In this document: piece by piece, positions 1 through 7,833 of the stretch | Layout of the letters: every line of letters begins with the position of its first letter | Position numbering within the stretch: the stretch's first letter is position 1 | Source: an uncultured Bacillota bacterium | GTDB taxonomy: Bacteria; Bacillota_I; Bacilli_A; RF39; UBA660 | Direction of reading: 5' to 3' | Length of the DNA stretch: 25,358 nucleotides | Assembly (NCBI GenBank): GCA_946626905.1 | Contig: CAMOVA010000005.1 | Coordinates: forward strand, 1 to 25,358 | Notes under the pieces: generated by a model | What the model was told of the DNA's origin: nothing | Databases searched by the model: none | Seen by the model: only the letters and a program-made list of their open reading frames with translations | Made by a program: the position numbers and the translations under genes

Positions 1-33
1 ATAAGAATGACTTATAAGTCATTCTTATTTTTT
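1..33. terminator. Palindromic terminator at the cysE 3' end
   Basis: Positions 1-28 form a perfect palindrome (12-bp arms around TATA), followed on the + strand by a T-run at 28-33. The cysE stop codon (12-14, minus strand) lies inside it. On the + strand it is a good intrinsic terminator for any gene entering from the left. For cysE the needed T-run would lie beyond the window edge, so use in both directions is inferred. Confidence 0.7.
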
Positions 34-515
34 GAGTATTTACTAACAACTGTAGTTTTTTGATCAACGTCTTTAACAACAATACTTCCGGCACCTATTT
101 TAGCATTATCACCAATAACAATTGGTCCAAGTATAATTGAACCTGCACCAATCATTACATTGTTTCCTATAGTAGGATGTCTTTTTCCTTTATCTTTGCC
201 AGTTCCTCCTAATGTTACACCGTGATAAATAATGCAATTATCACCAATAATAGTTGTTTCTCCAATAACAATACCACAACCATGGTCGATAAATAAATTT
301 TTACCAATAGTGGCACCTGGATGTATTTCTATTTGTGTAAAAAAGCGAGTGATTTGTGAGATTAATCTTGCTATAAAAAATAGATGAATGTTATAAAAGA
401 AATGAGCAATTCTATACATTATAATCGCATGAAATCCTGGGTATAAAAAAATTATTTCTAAATAGTTTTTACATGCAGGATCATTCTTTTTAAAAGCTTT
501 TAATGTACTTATCAT
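12..515 (-). CDS. cysE: Serine O-acetyltransferase (short form)
   Basis: This enzyme transfers acetyl from acetyl-CoA to L-serine, giving O-acetylserine for cytosolic cysteine synthesis. The 167-residue protein has a short helical N-terminal part (about 1-60) and then a left-handed beta-helix of hexapeptide repeats. The family signatures [23 protein letters not shown] (with the catalytic Asp-His) and [19 protein letters not shown] are present. It matches the short Bacillus-type CysE closely but ends at [14 protein letters not shown], where relatives continue with a VVGIPGR-like segment and a further tail of about 50 residues. Loss of that tail may alter cysteine feedback or binding to cysteine synthase (inference). 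The start has a good AGGTGAT Shine-Dalgarno, with a -10-like TATATT (531-536, minus) 15 nt before the ATG. The gene is divergent from pcrA. Confidence 0.93.
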   Translation of the reverse strand: MISTLKAFKKNDPACKNYLEIIFLYPGFHAIIMYRIAHFFYNIHLFFIARLISQITRFFTQIEIHPGATIGKNLFIDHGCGIVIGETTIIGDNCIIYHGVTLGGTGKDKGKRHPTIGNNVMIGAGSIILGPIVIGDNAKIGAGSIVVKDVDQKTTVVSKYSKNKNDL

Positions 516-576
516 AATATCACCTAATATAATATAAAAAGAATTGTCTAAATAGTGTGTATTATAAACTAAAATA

Positions 577-585
577 TGATAAAAT
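577..585 (+). promoter_or_regulatory. Extended -10 promoter of pcrA
   Basis: TGATAAAAT is an extended -10 element (TGnTAAAAT) ending 15 nt before the pcrA ATG. The GGTGG Shine-Dalgarno follows immediately at 592-596. No convincing -35 is visible. The expected start site leaves a leader of about 9 nt. Confidence 0.55.
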
Positions 586-600
586 TATATTGGTGGTAAT

Positions 601-2685
601 ATGAATATAGATGCATTAAATAATGAACAAAAAGAAGCTGTATTATGTACAGAAGGTCCACTTTTAGTACTAGCTGGAGCAGGTAGTGGTAAAACAAAAG
701 TATTAACTACAAGAATAGCATATCTTATAAAAGAAAAAGGTGTTGATCCATATAATTTATTAGCAATTACTTTTACTAATAAAGCAGCACGTGAAATGAA
801 AGAAAGAGTTGCAAAACTTATTGATTATAAGTATGAAAATATGCAAATATCAACATTTCATTCATTTGGATTAACTATACTTAGAAAGTATTATAATATT
901 GTAGGTTATAAATCTAATTTTACAATTTTAGATAGTGATGATTCACTAACAACTGTAAAAAAAATAATAAAAGAATTAAATTTAGATCCTAAGAATTATA
1001 ATCCAAAAGCAATCAGAAATAGAATAAGTAGTGCCAAAAATGAACTTATGACACCTGATCTTTATAGTAAATATGCAAATACGGATTTTGAAGAAAAAGT
1101 AGTTGAAGTATATCGTGGTTATCAAGAAAAATTAGTTAAAAATAATTCTGTTGATTTTGATGATTTATTAATGTTACCTATACAAATCTTAAAAGAAAAT
1201 CCAGATATATTAAAATTATATCAAGAACGTTTTAAATACATTTTAGTTGATGAATATCAAGATACTAATAGAGCACAATATATTTTAGTTAAAATGATAA
1301 GTGCAAAATATAAAAATATATGTGTAGTAGGTGATGAATCACAATCTATTTATTCTTTTAGAGGTGCAGATTATAAAAACATTTTAAATTTTGAAAAGGA
1401 TTATAAAAATGTAAAAGTTATATTATTAGAAGAAAATTATCGTTCAACTAAATACATACTTAATGTAGCTAATGATGTTATAAATAATAATAAGAATAGA
1501 AAAGATAAAAAATTATGGACTAAAAGAGATGAAGGTAATAAAGTTAAATGTTATACAGCGCTTAATGAAAAAGATGAAGCTCACTATGTAGTAAGTGAAA
1601 TAAAAAAATTACTAGTAAATGGAGTAGATAGAAAAGATATTGCTGTATTATATAGAACAAATGCTCAATCAAGAAATGTTGAAGAAGAGTTACTTAAAGA
1701 AAATATTCCTTATAAAGTTGTTGGAAGTTTCTTCTTTTATAAAAGAAAAGAAATAAAAGATTTAATAGCTTATTTAAAATTAATTTATAATACGGATGAT
1801 GATAATAGTTTAGAAAGAGTAATAAATGTTCCTAAAAGAGCTATAGGTATTAAAACAGTACAAAAGATACAAGATGAAGCAAATATTAAAAATACTAGTA
1901 TGTTTAATGCTATATCAAAAGGTAAAGAATTAGATTTTAAATTAATGATTGAAGAAATAAAAGAACAAGCAAAAAATATTTCTTTAACTGAACTTATTGA
2001 TTTAATTTTAGATAAAACAGGAATGCTTGCTGAATTAAAAAGTGAGGATTCATTAGAAGCTGATATTCGTATCGAAAACTTAAATGAATTTAAATCAATA
2101 ACAGCTAATTTTGAAGAAATGTATGGAATAATTTCTTTAGAATCGTTTCTAGAAGAAATAAGTTTAGTAGCTGATATAGAAGAACATAAAAATGAAACAA
2201 ATTTAATCACACTTATGACAGTTCATTCTGCTAAAGGATTAGAATTTGATAATGTATTTATAATTGGATTAGAAGAAGGAATATTTCCTCATGTGAATTC
2301 TTTATCATCTTATGAAGAAATAGAAGAAGAAAGACGTTTGGCTTATGTTGCTATAACTAGAGCAAAGAAAAACTTAGAATTAGTAAATGCTAAGTCAAGA
2401 ATGTTATTTGGTCAAGAAAACAATAATTTACCTAGTAGGTTTATTAATGAAATAAATCCGGATAATTTAATACAAGAAAAAAATGTCATAAATAAAATAG
2501 AAAAAGCAAATCTAATTGATGAATCTGCAAGTTACACATTAGGTGAGAAAGTAAAACATGATGTTTATGGTGTTGGAATGGTAGTAGCAATTAAAGATAA
2601 AACTATTGATGTTGCATTTGAACATAAATATGGAATTGTTACTTTCATGAAAGGTCATAAAGTTATAAAAAAGATTGGAGAATAA
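601..2685 (+). CDS. pcrA: UvrD/PcrA-type superfamily 1 DNA helicase
   Basis: This is a 3'-5' DNA helicase used in repair, removal of recombinase from DNA, and clearing of transcription-replication conflicts. All superfamily 1A motifs are visible in order: Q motif LNNEQKEAV, Walker A GAGSGKT (26-32), TFTNKAAREM (motif Ia), VDEYQDTN (motif II), GDESQSIYSFRGAD (motif III), ENYRST (motif IV), TVHSAKGLEFDNVF (motif V) and YVAITRAKK (motif VI). After a basic linker, the last 50 or so residues (LGEKVKHDVYGVGMV...) match the Tudor-like C-terminal domain through which PcrA binds RNA polymerase. The 694-residue length is normal for PcrA. The start follows GGTGG at 592-596. The nucleotidyltransferase begins 1 nt after the stop, so the two are co-transcribed. 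The ligase gene ligA, often next to pcrA in Firmicutes, does not follow here. Confidence 0.95.
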   Translation: MNIDALNNEQKEAVLCTEGPLLVLAGAGSGKTKVLTTRIAYLIKEKGVDPYNLLAITFTNKAAREMKERVAKLIDYKYENMQISTFHSFGLTILRKYYNIVGYKSNFTILDSDDSLTTVKKIIKELNLDPKNYNPKAIRNRISSAKNELMTPDLYSKYANTDFEEKVVEVYRGYQEKLVKNNSVDFDDLLMLPIQILKENPDILKLYQERFKYILVDEYQDTNRAQYILVKMISAKYKNICVVGDESQSIYSFRGADYKNILNFEKDYKNVKVILLEENYRSTKYILNVANDVINNNKNRKDKKLWTKRDEGNKVKCYTALNEKDEAHYVVSEIKKLLVNGVDRKDIAVLYRTNAQSRNVEEELLKENIPYKVVGSFFFYKRKEIKDLIAYLKLIYNTDDDNSLERVINVPKRAIGIKTVQKIQDEANIKNTSMFNAISKGKELDFKLMIEEIKEQAKNISLTELIDLILDKTGMLAELKSEDSLEADIRIENLNEFKSITANFEEMYGIISLESFLEEISLVADIEEHKNETNLITLMTVHSAKGLEFDNVFIIGLEEGIFPHVNSLSSYEEIEEERRLAYVAITRAKKNLELVNAKSRMLFGQENNNLPSRFINEINPDNLIQEKNVINKIEKANLIDESASYTLGEKVKHDVYGVGMVVAIKDKTIDVAFEHKYGIVTFMKGHKVIKKIGE

Positions 2686-2686
2686 T

Positions 2687-3586
2687 ATGAATAATGATAT
2701 AACACTTTTAATATTAGCGGCAGGGCTTGGAAGTCGTTTTGGGGGATTAAAACAAATAGAACCAATTGGACCAAATGGTGAATTTATAATTGATTATTCA
2801 ATATATGATGCTATTAAAGCAGGATTTAATAAAGTTGTATTTTTAATAAAAGAAGAAAACTATGATATTTTTCGTGATACAATTGGTAAGAGAGTAGAAC
2901 AATTTGTTAATGTATCATATTGTTTTCAAAAAAACGATAATATAGATTCTATTCCAAAAGATAGAATTAAACCTTTAGGAACTGCACATGCAATACTATG
3001 TTGTAAAGAAGCGATAAATGAACCATTTATGATTATAAATGCAGATGATTTTTATGGTAGGGATGCATTTATAAAAGGTGCGGAATTTTTAAAAAATATA
3101 AAAGAAAATGAATTTGGAATGGTAGCGTATCATGCTTCTTCTACCTTAACAGAAAATGGAAGTGTAAAAAGAGGAGTATGTGAAGTTAATAATAATGTAT
3201 TAACAAACATTGTTGAGAGTTCTTTAGAAATAAAAGGTGATAAAATAGTCGCAACTCCTTTAAATGGTGGTGAATCATTTGAAATAGATGGTAATAGGGA
3301 AGTTTCTATGAATATGTTATTATTTACTCCTAAAATATTTGGTTATATTGAATCAAAATTACCTATCTTTTTAAATAACAATAGAGATAATATGATGAGT
3401 GCAGAATTTTTAATACCAGATGTTTTACTTGATAGTATTAATGAGAATGTAGCTATAACTAGAGTTATTGAAACTAGTGCAAAATGGTATGGGGTAACAT
3501 ATAAAGAAGATAAAGATTATGTGGTTGAATCTATTAAAAAACTTATAGATAATCATGATTATCCAAATAATTTATGGGAAAAGTAA
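2687..3586 (+). CDS. Sugar-phosphate nucleotidyltransferase family protein
   Basis: This is a GT-A fold NTP-transferase that probably couples a nucleoside triphosphate to a sugar phosphate. The exact substrate cannot be read from sequence. The N-terminal signature LAAGLGSRFGGLKQ is the nucleotide-binding loop, GTAHAI follows, and NADDFYG is the metal-binding Asp segment. I place the start at ATG 2687, 1 nt after the pcrA stop. GGAG at 2677-2680 lies 6 nt upstream, so the in-frame TTG at 2675 overlaps its own ribosome site and is unlikely. This gives 299 residues. The gene is followed by an intrinsic terminator, so pcrA and this gene form a two-gene unit. The linkage to a helicase gives no functional clue. 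Confidence 0.82.
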   Translation: MNNDITLLILAAGLGSRFGGLKQIEPIGPNGEFIIDYSIYDAIKAGFNKVVFLIKEENYDIFRDTIGKRVEQFVNVSYCFQKNDNIDSIPKDRIKPLGTAHAILCCKEAINEPFMIINADDFYGRDAFIKGAEFLKNIKENEFGMVAYHASSTLTENGSVKRGVCEVNNNVLTNIVESSLEIKGDKIVATPLNGGESFEIDGNREVSMNMLLFTPKIFGYIESKLPIFLNNNRDNMMSAEFLIPDVLLDSINENVAITRVIETSAKWYGVTYKEDKDYVVESIKKLIDNHDYPNNLWEK

Positions 3587-3617
3587 AAAAAGATAGTATA
3601 TATCTTTTTTTATTTTT
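3585..3617 (+). terminator. Intrinsic terminator after the nucleotidyltransferase
   Basis: The 11-bp stem AAAAAAAGATA (3585-3595) pairs with TATCTTTTTTT (3601-3611) around a GTATA loop, and T-rich sequence follows. It begins within the stop codon. Confidence 0.75.
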
Positions 3618-3624
3618 AGTTATA

Positions 3625-3633
3625 TGCTAAAAT
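3625..3633 (+). promoter_or_regulatory. Extended -10 promoter of yqeG
   Basis: TGCTAAAAT is an extended -10 ending 19 nt before the yqeG ATG at 3653. Its expected start site falls near 3640, which supports ATG 3653 over ATG 3638. The -35 region is only the T-run of the preceding terminator. Confidence 0.5.
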
Positions 3634-3652
3634 TATTATGGGAAGTGAATAT

Positions 3653-4177
3653 ATGGAAAAATATATACCAGATATTTATAAAAAAAGTATTTTTGATATA
3701 GATTATAAAAAACTAAAAGAAAATGGCATAAAATGTCTTTTATTTGATTTAGATAATACATTAGTTCCTTGTAAACAAAAAAAAGTAAGTGCGGAAGTAC
3801 AGGAGTTAATATATAATCTAAAGAAGTTACATTTTAAAATTATTATCTTTTCTAATAGTCCTAGATTAAGAGTTAGATCTTTTGGAGAAGTTCTTAATGT
3901 AGATATATTAGGATATGCTAGAAAACCATTTAAATATAGTTTTCAAAAAATATTTAAAAAATATAAATATACTGAAAATGAAGTAGCAATCATCGGTGAT
4001 CAAATGCTTACTGATGTACTTGGAGGTAATAAAGTAGGTATTACTACAATATTAGTAACTCCATTAGGTAAAGATACATTCTTTACAAAAATTAATAGAT
4101 TTAGAGAAAATAATATCATGTTAAAACTAAGAGATCATAGTTTATTTACTAAAGGAAAGTATTATGATGAAGTGTAA
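3653..4177 (+). CDS. yqeG: YqeG-family HAD phosphatase
   Basis: This is a HAD IIIA-type phosphatase of the YqeG family, whose physiological substrate is not established. HAD motif I is DLDNTLV, with the nucleophilic Asp in the FDLDNTLVP context. Motif II is FSNSPR, the motif III lysine lies in ARKPFK, and motif IV is GDQMLTD. The N-terminus YIPDIYKKSIFDIDYKKLKENGIK is family-typical. I chose ATG 3653 because GGGAAG (3640-3645) is 7 nt upstream, while the in-frame ATG at 3638 has no ribosome site and sits at or before the predicted transcription start. This gives 174 residues. The next gene, yqeH, overlaps the 3' end by 14 nt. The yqeG-yqeH pairing is conserved across Firmicutes. Confidence 0.9.
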   Translation: MEKYIPDIYKKSIFDIDYKKLKENGIKCLLFDLDNTLVPCKQKKVSAEVQELIYNLKKLHFKIIIFSNSPRLRVRSFGEVLNVDILGYARKPFKYSFQKIFKKYKYTENEVAIIGDQMLTDVLGGNKVGITTILVTPLGKDTFFTKINRFRENNIMLKLRDHSLFTKGKYYDEV

Positions 4178-5141
4178 GGGTTGTGGAGTAATTCTTCAAG
4201 ATAATGATTCTAAATCTGCAGGATATACAAATAATATAAATAATGATTATTGCTTAAGATGTTTTAGAATTAAGAATTATAATGAATATAATTTTGCTGA
4301 TAAAACCAATGAAGAATATATAGAAATTATAAAAGAAATTAATAAAACAGATAGTTTAGTTTTATTAGTTGTTGATTTATTTAATATTGGTAATTTAGAA
4401 TTCTTTTCTAAATATTTGACTAATGATGTTTTATTAGTTTTAACTAAAAGAGATTTACTACCATTATCTGTTTATGAAGAGAATATTTTAAATTATTTTA
4501 ATGATTTAAAATTAAATGTAATTGATAAAGTTATAATAAGTAGTAAAAATAACTATAATTATGATGAATTATATTCTAAAATAAACAAATATAAAACAGA
4601 TAATATATATGTTGTAGGATACACAAATTCTGGTAAGTCATCAATGATTAATAAATTAATATATAATTATACATCAAATAAACCAGAAATAATTACTAGT
4701 AATTTACCATCTACAACTTTGAGTACTATTGAAATAGAATTTGATGAATTTAAATTAATAGATACTCCAGGTATATTAGATGATGGTAATATTATAAATT
4801 ATATAAGTGAAGATAAATTTAAAAAGATAATACCAAAACGTGAAATAAAACCAAAATCATACCAAGTAAAAGATAATAATTATTTATATGTAGAAGATAT
4901 TTGCAGAGTTGATGTTAGTAACAATAACATAATATTTTATATTTCTAATGATTTAGAAATAACTAGAGAATATAAAGATTCTGATAAATTAACTTCATTA
5001 GAAAAACATGAAATAAATATTAATGAAAAAACAGATATAGTTATAAATGGTTTAGGTTTTATAACTGTTTTAAAACCAGGTTTAATTAATTTATATACTT
5101 TAAAAGGTGTGAAAATATATACAAGAAAAAGCTTAATATAG
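4164..5141 (+). CDS. yqeH: YqeH circularly permuted GTPase, 30S ribosome biogenesis
   Basis: This GTPase is needed for small ribosomal subunit assembly in Firmicutes. An N-terminal zinc finger (C4-x2-C7 and C30-x2-C33) precedes a circularly permuted G domain. G4 TKRD (94-97) and G5 SSK (126-128) come before G1 GYTNSGKSS (152-160), the G2 threonine in PSTT, and G3 DTPG (200-203). That order is diagnostic for the YqeH/YjeQ/YlqF class. At 325 residues it is somewhat shorter than the B. subtilis protein (about 366), mostly in the C-terminal part. AAAGGA at 4151-4156 serves the ATG at 4164, inside the end of yqeG, so translation is probably coupled. An intrinsic terminator overlaps the stop codon. 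Confidence 0.93.
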   Translation: MMKCKGCGVILQDNDSKSAGYTNNINNDYCLRCFRIKNYNEYNFADKTNEEYIEIIKEINKTDSLVLLVVDLFNIGNLEFFSKYLTNDVLLVLTKRDLLPLSVYEENILNYFNDLKLNVIDKVIISSKNNYNYDELYSKINKYKTDNIYVVGYTNSGKSSMINKLIYNYTSNKPEIITSNLPSTTLSTIEIEFDEFKLIDTPGILDDGNIINYISEDKFKKIIPKREIKPKSYQVKDNNYLYVEDICRVDVSNNNIIFYISNDLEITREYKDSDKLTSLEKHEININEKTDIVINGLGFITVLKPGLINLYTLKGVKIYTRKSLI

Positions 5142-5153
5142 GCTTTTTTTTTA
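5126..5153 (+). terminator. Intrinsic terminator after yqeH
   Basis: AAAAAGC (5126-5132) pairs with GCTTTTT (5142-5148) around a 9-nt loop that contains the yqeH TAG stop. A run of T follows. Confidence 0.7.
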
Positions 5154-5166
5154 TTTAAAAATATTG

Positions 5167-5172
5167 TATAAT
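5167..5172 (+). promoter_or_regulatory. -10 box of the first HerA-type gene
   Basis: A consensus TATAAT ends 17 nt before the ATG and is followed by the AGGTGAT Shine-Dalgarno at 5180-5186. No clear -35 is visible because the T-run of the yqeH terminator occupies that position. Confidence 0.5.
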
Positions 5173-5189
5173 TTATAATAGGTGATAAT

Positions 5190-6956
5190 ATGCTAGGAAG
5201 AATAATAGAAATAAATGAAAATGATGTAACATTAAAATTAGAAATAGATATCAATCAAATGCAAAGTCTTAGTAATTTATTAGTTATTTTACAAGATAGT
5301 AATGCCAATTTTATTGGTGAAATAACAGAGATTACTAAAGAAACAGTTCGTATAACTTTACTTGGTGAATTAAAAAATGGAGTATTTGTATCAGGTGTTA
5401 CTAAAAAACCATCATTTAATGCTACAACTAAATTAGTTTCACAAGAAAGAGTAGGTGGACTTATAAGTTGTCAAAGTGATGCAGATAATGAAACTTTATA
5501 TATTGGAAAAAGTACAGTGTATGATAATGTTGATATAAATGTAGATATTAATAATTTCTTCAGTAAACATTTCGCAATTTTTGGTAATACAGGATCTGGT
5601 AAATCATGTGGTACATCTAGAATTATTCAAAATCTATTTGAAAAAAATCAACGTCCATATAAAAGTAGCATATTTATATTTGATGCATATGGTGAATATC
5701 ATCAAGCTTTTAGTAAATTACATGAGATTTCAGAAGAACTTAATTTTAAATCATATACAACAAATACAAAAGCTCAAGATGGTGAATTACTTAGAATACC
5801 TTTATGGCTTTTAACTGTTGATGATATAGCATTATTATTAGGAGCTACTAGTCATAATCAATTACCAATTATTGAAAAAGCACTTAAATTAGTAACAGTA
5901 TTTGCTCGTGATGAACAAGAAGTTATGAAAATAAAAAATGATATCATAGCACGAGCACTTATTGATATAATTGCCAGTGGTAAAGAATCATCTCAATTAA
6001 GAGATCAAATCTTCTCAGTATTATCTTATTACAATACAAGTGAATTAAATTTAAATACAGTAGTAGAACAACCTGGTTATAGTAGACCTTTAAATAAATG
6101 TTTTAATATTGATAATACAGGTAAGATTAGAGATATTGAACTTATAATGGAATTCTTTGGTTCATATTTAAATAGTGAATATGAATTAAGTTTACCAGAT
6201 GGAAGTTTTAAATATACATTAAATGATTTAAAAGATGCTTTAGATTTTGCTTTAATTTCTGAAGGTGTATTAAAAAGTGAAAAAATATTTGATGAAGTAA
6301 ATATTTTAAAAGTAAGATTACACACTTTAGTTAATAGTGATGATTCATTATATTTTGATTATCCTACATATATATCTCGTGTAGATTATATTAAAAGTTT
6401 AATAACAGCTTCTAATGGTAAGAAAGCACAAATAATTAATTTTAATATCAACTATATAGATGATAGACTTGCTAAAACAATTACAAAGATGTATTCAAAA
6501 TTATTGTTTGATTTCTCAAAAGATATGAACATGAGATCAGCTTTCCCAATACATATTATTTTAGAAGAAGCACATAGATATGTTCAAAATGATAATGATA
6601 TATTCTTATTAGGTTATAATATTTTTGATAGAATTACAAAAGAGGGAAGAAAGTATGGTGTAATACTAGGTATGATATCTCAAAGACCTAGTGAATTATC
6701 AGAAACAGCTATATCACAATGTAGTAACTTCTTGATATTTAAAATACTTCATCCTAAAGATGTTCAATATATTAAGGATATGCTTCCTAATGTAACTAAT
6801 GAAATAATTTCTAAATTAAAAATATTACAACCAGGTACTTGTGTAGCTTTTGGTGAAGCATTTAAAATACCAGTAATAGTAAAATTGGATCCACCAAATC
6901 CATTCCCAAGTAGTAGTAGTTGTGATCTTAAAAAAACTTGGTTTACAATAAAATAA
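5190..6956 (+). CDS. HerA-type hexameric ATPase (DUF87/COG0433), copy 1
   Basis: This is an FtsK/HerA-superfamily ATPase. Relatives form hexameric rings that translocate DNA, usually with a NurA or SIR2-type partner. Residues 1-90 match the HAS-barrel (MLGRIIEINENDVTL..., GEITEIT...). The RecA-like core follows with Walker A GNTGSGKS (132-139), the HerA block IFDAYGEYH, a helical insertion of about 200 residues, Walker B ILEEAHRY (near 455), and the C-terminal blocks EGRKYG, ISQRP and ISQCSNF. The length is 588 residues. A paralogue that is about half identical by eye lies at 23607-25358. No nuclease or SIR2 gene is adjacent: yqeH is upstream, and the convergent nusG shares its terminator. 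The function is unknown. DNA translocation in repair or segregation is the family-based guess. Confidence 0.85.
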   Translation: MLGRIIEINENDVTLKLEIDINQMQSLSNLLVILQDSNANFIGEITEITKETVRITLLGELKNGVFVSGVTKKPSFNATTKLVSQERVGGLISCQSDADNETLYIGKSTVYDNVDINVDINNFFSKHFAIFGNTGSGKSCGTSRIIQNLFEKNQRPYKSSIFIFDAYGEYHQAFSKLHEISEELNFKSYTTNTKAQDGELLRIPLWLLTVDDIALLLGATSHNQLPIIEKALKLVTVFARDEQEVMKIKNDIIARALIDIIASGKESSQLRDQIFSVLSYYNTSELNLNTVVEQPGYSRPLNKCFNIDNTGKIRDIELIMEFFGSYLNSEYELSLPDGSFKYTLNDLKDALDFALISEGVLKSEKIFDEVNILKVRLHTLVNSDDSLYFDYPTYISRVDYIKSLITASNGKKAQIINFNINYIDDRLAKTITKMYSKLLFDFSKDMNMRSAFPIHIILEEAHRYVQNDNDIFLLGYNIFDRITKEGRKYGVILGMISQRPSELSETAISQCSNFLIFKILHPKDVQYIKDMLPNVTNEIISKLKILQPGTCVAFGEAFKIPVIVKLDPPNPFPSSSSCDLKKTWFTIK

Positions 6957-6988
6957 AAAAGATAGTTTAAACTATCTTTTAATTTTTT
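6955..6988. terminator. Shared bidirectional terminator, HerA copy 1 / nusG
   Basis: The palindrome AAAAGATAGTTTAAACTATCTTTT (written in two arms, 6957-6980) has T-rich sequence on its right side and A-rich sequence on its left, so it can stop transcription in both directions. The nusG stop (6979-6981) lies in its right arm. Confidence 0.75.
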
Positions 6989-7503
6989 TCAATTTCAGTT
7001 AATTTTAATTCAACAACTGTTTCTTGACCAAATAAATCTAATGTTACTTCTAATGATTGAGTTTCCATATCAAGTGATTTAACTTTACCAATCATTGAAG
7101 CAAAAGGACCATTAACAACTTTAACTGTATCTCCAACATTTAAGTTGTTTCCGATTTCAAGTCTACTCATACCCATGCTACCAAGGATTTTGTCAACTTC
7201 AGCAGGTGTTAAAGGGAATGGTTTAGCTCCTTTACCACTTGATCCTATGAATCCTGTAACTCCTGGTGTATTTCTAACGATGAACCAAGCTTCATCATTC
7301 ATAACCATTTCAACTAATATATAACCTGGGAACATTTTTTTAACTTTTTCTTTACCTTTGTCATCGATAACAGTTTCTTCTGGAACAACTACACGATAAA
7401 TGTAATCTTGCATTCCCATTGATTCAGCACGCATTTCAAGTTTTTCTTTAACTTTGCTTTCGTGACCTGAATAAGTATTAACTACATACCATTCTTTTTC
7501 CAT
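6979..7503 (-). CDS. nusG: Transcription elongation/termination factor NusG
   Basis: NusG binds RNA polymerase and modulates pausing and Rho- or ribosome-linked elongation. The 174-residue protein shows the NGN domain (about 1-110: KEWYVVNTYSGHE, KKMFPGYILVEM, VRNTPGVTGFIGSSG) and a C-terminal KOW domain (VGDTVKVVNGPFASMIGKV). Its ATG overlaps the secE stop by one base (TAATG), so the two are translationally coupled. Unlike many bacteria, the ribosomal protein genes rplK-rplA do not follow. A strong terminator ends the transcript directly after nusG. Confidence 0.97.
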   Translation of the reverse strand: MEKEWYVVNTYSGHESKVKEKLEMRAESMGMQDYIYRVVVPEETVIDDKGKEKVKKMFPGYILVEMVMNDEAWFIVRNTPGVTGFIGSSGKGAKPFPLTPAEVDKILGSMGMSRLEIGNNLNVGDTVKVVNGPFASMIGKVKSLDMETQSLEVTLDLFGQETVVELKLTEIEKN

Positions 7504-7673
7504 TAATTAATCACTTCCTTAACTGCTGCTATAACTACGTCTAATCCTGCAAAGAATAAAGCAAAGATAATTACACAAAATAGTGTTGCTACAGAATAGG
7601 CAAACATTTCTTTTTTTGTTGACCATCTGATTTTTTTAAATTCACTTTTAACGCCTTTAAAAAATTTTTTCAT
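7503..7673 (-). CDS. secE: Preprotein translocase subunit SecE
   Basis: SecE is the small clamp subunit of the SecYEG channel. The 56-residue form has the amphipathic segment GVKSEFKKIRWSTKKEM, which contains the conserved Lys-Lys-Ile-Arg-Trp core, followed by one membrane helix (about residues 26-48). This single-helix architecture is typical of Gram-positive SecE. The start is ATG 7673, because GAGGTG lies just upstream. The in-frame ATG at 7685 would put this ribosome site inside the coding sequence. It is followed directly by nusG. The rpmG gene often found upstream is absent here. Confidence 0.93.
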   Translation of the reverse strand: MKKFFKGVKSEFKKIRWSTKKEMFAYSVATLFCVIIFALFFAGLDVVIAAVKEVIN

Positions 7674-7719
7674 TAAGCACCTCATTTTTCCAAAATAAAA
7701 ACACGTCTGTGTTAAGTAA

Positions 7720-7748
7720 ATATTAACATAATTTGGTTGTTAAGTCAA
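7720..7748 (-). promoter_or_regulatory. Sigma-A promoter of secE-nusG
   Basis: On the minus strand, TTGACT (7748-7743), a 17-nt spacer and TAATAT (7725-7720) with an upstream TG form a strong housekeeping promoter. The expected start is near 7713. This leader, about 40 nt, is the longest in the window. Confidence 0.75.
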
Positions 7749-7804
7749 TAATAATTCCTTTTTTTTTAAATTTATAAAAATGTCTACAAAATTCGACATA
7801 TTTA

Positions 7805-7813
7805 TGTTAAAAT
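7805..7813 (+). promoter_or_regulatory. Extended -10 promoter of ezrA
   Basis: TGTTAAAAT is an extended -10 ending 20 nt before the ezrA ATG. GAGGTGAT at 7823-7830 is the ribosome site. The best -35 candidate (TCTACA, 7783-7788) has a poor 19-nt spacer. Confidence 0.5.
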
Positions 7814-7833
7814 TATAATAGTGAGGTGATAAT

